This document shows positions 5,235 to 6,784 of a stretch of 6,784 nucleotides of DNA, piece after piece. The notes under the pieces are model-generated. The model made no database searches and was not told where the DNA came from. It worked only from the letters and a program-made list of their open reading frames with translations. Every line of letters starts with the position of its first letter. Within the stretch, counting starts at the first letter, position 1. Position numbers and translations under genes: made by a program. This stretch comes from Acidaminococcaceae bacterium (GTDB lineage Bacteria; Bacillota; Negativicutes; Acidaminococcales; Acidaminococcaceae), in assembly GCA_022653215.1 (NCBI GenBank), contig JALCSJ010000094.1, positions 1-6,784 of the forward strand, read 5' to 3'.

Positions 5235-6784
5235 TTATTTTTTTTGCAAATAAATAACAGCTAAAGGGGGCAAAGTTAAAACCAGGGATTGTTCTCTATT
5301 ATGATAAGGCACCTCTTCTGTAAGGATTTTTCCTGTTGTCATAACTCCCGACCCGCCAAATTCCTTAGCATCACTATTAAAAACTTCTTGGTAAGCAGCT
5401 TTTTCAGGAGCTCCTATTCTATAATTATGCCGCACTTCCGGTGTAAAGTTGCATACAACTATAATTCTGTCATTTTCTTTTATTCCCTTGCGTTCAAAAG
5501 CAATGACACTATTATTTATATCATCGCAACTAATCCAGGAAAATCCTGACCAGTCACAATCTTCCTGCCAGAATTCTTTGTGCTTCACATAAAATTCGTT
5601 CAAGCTTGCAACATAGTGCTGCATAGCTTTATGCAAAGGATATTGCAGCAAAAGCCAGTCAAGACTAGTATCATATTTCCATTCTATAAACTGTCCGAAT
5701 TCTCCACCCATAAAGAGCAGCTTCTTACCGGGATGGCTCATCCAATAACCATAAAAAGCTCTAAGTCCTGCAAATTTCTGCCAATAATCTCCCGGCATTC
5801 TATCCAGGAGAGAATGTTTTCCATGAACTACTTCGTCGTGGGATAAAGGTAAAATGAAGTTCTCCGAAAAAGCATACATCAATGAAAATGTTATTAAATT
5901 ATGGTGCCATTTTCTATAAATGGGTTCCATGGACATATAATTAAGCATATCATTCATCCAGCCCATGTTCCATTTATAGTTAAAACCCAGGCCCCCATCC
6001 TCTACCGGTTTAGTTACCAGGGGCCAGGCACTGGACTCTTCGGCAATCATAAGTGCTGTAGGTATTTTAGCAAATATAGCAGAATTTAATTTATGCAGAA
6101 AATCAATGGCTTCCAGATTTTCTTCTCCACCGTATTTATTAGGCTGCCACTGTCCCTGCTTTTTACAATAGCTCAGATAAAGCATATTAGCTACAGCGTC
6201 AAGCCGTAACCCGTCAATATGATATTCCTTAAGCCAGAACATAGCACTGGAAATCAAAAAGCTCTGAACCTCAGTACGTCCGTAATCAAAATTCATGGTA
6301 TCCCATTGAATATTTTCTGCCAGCAAAGGATTGCCCGACTCATACAAAGGTTCTCCGTCAAAATATCTTAAGCCATGGGCATCCTTACAATAATGACCGG
6401 GAACCCAGTCTAAAATAACACCAATTTTGTTTTGATGACACAAGTCAATTAAATACATAAAATCTTGCGGAGTACCATAACGACTGGTAGGAGCAAAATA
6501 TCCTGTTGCCTGATAACCCCAAGACCCATCATAAGGATACTCGCAAATAGGCATTAGTTCTATATGAGTATAATGCATCTTAACTACATAGGGAACCAAT
6601 TGATCTGCAATTTCCCGATAGGTAAGTTCTTCGTTATCTGCCCCTCTTTTCCATGAACCCAGATGCACTTCATAAGTAAGCATGGGTTCTTTATAGGAAT
6701 TATATTTTCCCCGAGAACGTTTCCATGCTGTATCATGCCATCTGTATTGGAGCCGGCACACTTTCGAAGCTTTATTGGGTCTTA
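5235..6784 (-). CDS. glgB: 1,4-alpha-glucan branching enzyme GlgB (GH13), N-terminus cut by window edge
   Basis: Minus-frame fragment of 515 codons ending at TAA 5235-5237 and open past base 6784. GlgB cuts alpha-1,4 chains and re-attaches them through alpha-1,6 links to branch glycogen. Numbering visible residues from 6782, the motifs are: YEVHLGSW after the CBM48-type domain, DWVPGH with Asp125 (region I), GLRLDAVANMLY with nucleophile Asp195, IAEESS with Glu248 (by alignment the first Glu), and LSHDEVVHGK with Asp316. The spacings 70, 53 and 68 equal those between Asp335, Asp405, Glu458 and Asp526 of E. coli GlgB as I remember them, so the barrel is intact. The C-terminal beta domain ends in VIYLQKK. 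The missing N-terminus is about 115 residues if this is a short B. subtilis-like form, or about 210 if it has the longer E. coli-like N-terminus. The visible start RPNKASKV matches the conserved segment before the YRWHD motif, so the gene continues upstream. The glgA start follows after 123 bp. Confidence 0.96.
   Translation of the reverse strand, partial: RPNKASKVCRLQYRWHDTAWKRSRGKYNSYKEPMLTYEVHLGSWKRGADNEELTYREIADQLVPYVVKMHYTHIELMPICEYPYDGSWGYQATGYFAPTSRYGTPQDFMYLIDLCHQNKIGVILDWVPGHYCKDAHGLRYFDGEPLYESGNPLLAENIQWDTMNFDYGRTEVQSFLISSAMFWLKEYHIDGLRLDAVANMLYLSYCKKQGQWQPNKYGGEENLEAIDFLHKLNSAIFAKIPTALMIAEESSAWPLVTKPVEDGGLGFNYKWNMGWMNDMLNYMSMEPIYRKWHHNLITFSLMYAFSENFILPLSHDEVVHGKHSLLDRMPGDYWQKFAGLRAFYGYWMSHPGKKLLFMGGEFGQFIEWKYDTSLDWLLLQYPLHKAMQHYVASLNEFYVKHKEFWQEDCDWSGFSWISCDDINNSVIAFERKGIKENDRIIVVCNFTPEVRHNYRIGAPEKAAYQEVFNSDAKEFGGSGVMTTGKILTEEVPYHNREQSLVLTLPPLAVIYLQKK

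Noticed and set aside
5235..6761. glgB beginning at a GTG at 6761
   Set aside because: The frame stays open upstream to the window edge, and residues RPNKASK before it match conserved GlgB sequence, so the GTG is an internal valine.
6720..6764. Possible frameshift in glgB at KVCRLQYRWHD, where relatives tend to have VYDL-x-YxWHD
   Set aside because: The frame is continuous on both sides and only one or two residues differ from the usual motif; this is ordinary divergence.

Overview
The window is a block of three glycogen-metabolism genes, all on the minus strand. In transcription order (right to left) they are: glgB, the glycogen branching enzyme, cut at its 5' end by the right edge; glgA, the glycogen synthase, complete; and a very large gene encoding a GH13 alpha-glucan hydrolase fused in frame to a GH77 4-alpha-glucanotransferase (MalQ/amylomaltase type), cut near its 3' end by the left edge. 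The DNA is AT-rich, Shine-Dalgarno sites are strong (AGGAGGG, GGAGAAG) and the GlgA N-terminus looks Bacillota-like. This suggests an anaerobic member of the Bacillota (Clostridia or Negativicutes). That assignment is by style only; there is no rRNA or marker gene here.

Layout: 5235-6784 glgB; 5112-5234 a 123-bp gap with a good extended -10 promoter, a tandem 15-bp repeat and a possible leader hairpin; 3378-5111 glgA; 3358-3377 a 20-bp gap holding only a ribosome binding site; 1-3357 the GH13-GH77 fusion. The tight glgA-fusion spacing implies co-transcription. glgB may be co-transcribed too, with the gap adding an internal promoter. No other gene, RNA gene, mobile element or CRISPR array is visible. 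The minus frame at 1-3357 was checked codon by codon and has no stop.

Together the genes make and remodel glycogen. GlgA extends alpha-1,4 chains from a nucleotide sugar (normally ADP-glucose) and GlgB adds alpha-1,6 branches. The fusion protein can plausibly cut alpha-glucan or short branched dextrins (GH13) and pass maltooligosaccharides to a disproportionating domain (GH77) on the same chain. glgC, glgD and glgP are not in the window.

The least ordinary points are: (1) a 101-residue tail on GlgA with an Ala/Glu-rich linker and a histone H1-like Lys/Thr/Ser/Ala end; (2) the GH13-GH77 single-chain fusion, with a GH77 part that seems to lack about 40 residues; (3) a perfect 12-bp inverted repeat with a 4-nt loop about 70 nt inside the fusion gene; (4) tandem repeats and alternative hairpins in the glgA leader. 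None of these amounts to a clearly new system. The GlgA tail is the strongest candidate for new biology.
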